Of a stretch of DNA of 53,368 bases, positions 53,042 through 53,368 are shown piece after piece. The DNA lies in NCBI GenBank assembly GCA_944393125.1, contig CALXZB010000005.1, forward strand, positions 1 through 53,368, in the 5' to 3' direction. The notes beneath the pieces are model-generated. The model saw only the letters and a program-made list of their open reading frames with translations, was not told the DNA's origin and ran no database searches. Positions within the stretch are counted from its first letter, which is position 1; the number at the start of each line of letters is the position of its first letter. The translations under genes and the position numbers were made by a program. The DNA comes from an uncultured Clostridia bacterium (GTDB taxonomy: Bacteria > Bacillota > Clostridia > TANB77 > CAG-508).

Positions 53042-53368
53042 TTACGCTTTTTTTGCTATTTCAGCTATTTCTGCAAATGCTTTTTCATCACTTACAGCTA
53101 TTTCTGCTAACATTTTTCTGTTAATTGTAACATTAGCTTTTTTTAATCCTGAAATTAATTTACTATATGTTAAACCATTCATTCTTGCAGCAGCATTTAT
53201 TCTTGATATCCATAGTTTTCTAAAATTACTTTTTTTGTCTTTTCTTCCAACATATGCATATGCTAATGATTTTAATACTGCTTGATTAGCATTTCTAAAT
53301 CTATAGTGTTTTGCACCATAATATCCTTTTGCTTGTTTTAATACTTTTTTATGTCTTGCTCTTGTTGT
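53042..53368 (-). CDS. rplT: 50S ribosomal protein L20, partial at the 5' end
   Basis: It codes for the last 108 residues of the rRNA-binding large-subunit protein, starting at [18 protein letters not shown] and ending AEIAKKA. About eight residues of the N-terminus lie beyond the window edge. [20 protein letters not shown] and [13 protein letters not shown] are the core L20 motifs. It normally follows infC and rpmI, which would lie outside the window. Confidence 0.97.
   Translation of the reverse strand, partial: TTRARHKKVLKQAKGYYGAKHYRFRNANQAVLKSLAYAYVGRKDKKSNFRKLWISRINAAARMNGLTYSKLISGLKKANVTINRKMLAEIAVSDEKAFAEIAEIAKKA

Noticed and set aside
1..53368. Many plus-strand ORFs rich in Leu, Tyr, Ile and His opposite the minus-strand genes
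   Set aside because: They lie antisense to well-supported genes, lack good ribosome binding sites and show the low-complexity content expected of A+T-rich antisense frames.
1..53368. Template repeat or reverse transcriptase of a diversity-generating retroelement inside the window
   Set aside because: No second copy of the 34160-34275 block and no reverse-transcriptase reading frame was found; if the element exists it lies elsewhere.

Overview
The window is very A+T-rich and reads as a chromosomal segment of a low-GC, endospore-forming Firmicute of the Clostridia type, most likely host- or gut-associated. The evidence is the spoVAC-spoVAD-spoVAE trio, strong AAGGAGG ribosome binding sites, sigma-A promoters of TTGACA-17-TATAAT type, and very large BspA/DUF285 surface proteins. 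The species cannot be named from the sequence alone. No stretch longer than 300 bases lacks a gene.

Layout. (1) 215-7552, minus strand: an export operon running TasA/CalY-like protein, then Ser/His (SipW-type) signal peptidase, then DUF5305-like membrane protein, then a 1477-residue BspA-repeat protein ending in two formylglycine-enzyme-like (FGE) domains. (2) 7819-9602: housekeeping pyruvate kinase and ribosomal protein L32. (3) 9741-44424, minus strand: about 35 kb devoted to the cell surface. It holds a C1 (papain-like) protease with Ig-like repeats, seven more TasA/CalY-like or related anchored proteins, four further SipW-type signal peptidases plus one divergent copy, three huge surface proteins (602, 2898 and 2028 residues), and a block of cytosolic or membrane proteins. 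That block contains a membrane-anchored McrB-like AAA+ ATPase, a DUF2357/McrC-like partner with no recognisable nuclease motif, and coiled-coil or unknown proteins. (4) 44608-47926: tRNA-Met(CAT), mtaB, a ROK kinase, a degenerate prepilin-peptidase-like protein and a 31-residue membrane peptide. (5) 48117-50006, plus strand: spoVAC-AD-AE. (6) 50019-50811, plus strand: two small membrane-protein genes of less A+T-rich composition, each with its own promoter and terminator and with matching leaders. (7) 50869-53368, minus strand: IMP dehydrogenase, a 5'-nucleotidase-type HAD protein, and the truncated rplT.

How the genes may work together. In region 3 each signal peptidase gene lies directly upstream of a small secreted-protein gene, often overlapping it by a few bases. 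Six of these secreted proteins share a short leader motif of the form T/M-Y/F/L-A followed by W-F or K/L-Y. This suggests dedicated peptidase-substrate pairs making extracellular fibres or a surface matrix. A membrane-tethered McrB-like ATPase with its DUF2357-like partner and two unknown proteins is embedded among these pairs. That combination is the best candidate here for an undescribed system (inference).

The second highlight is a block of about 110 bp inside the 2898-residue protein (34160-34275). It is about half G+C in a roughly 30% G+C gene, is rich in AAC/TAC/AGC/GAC codons, and sits in a C-type-lectin-like domain just before a G+C-rich run. It looks like a variable region of a diversity-generating retroelement whose template and reverse transcriptase lie outside this window.
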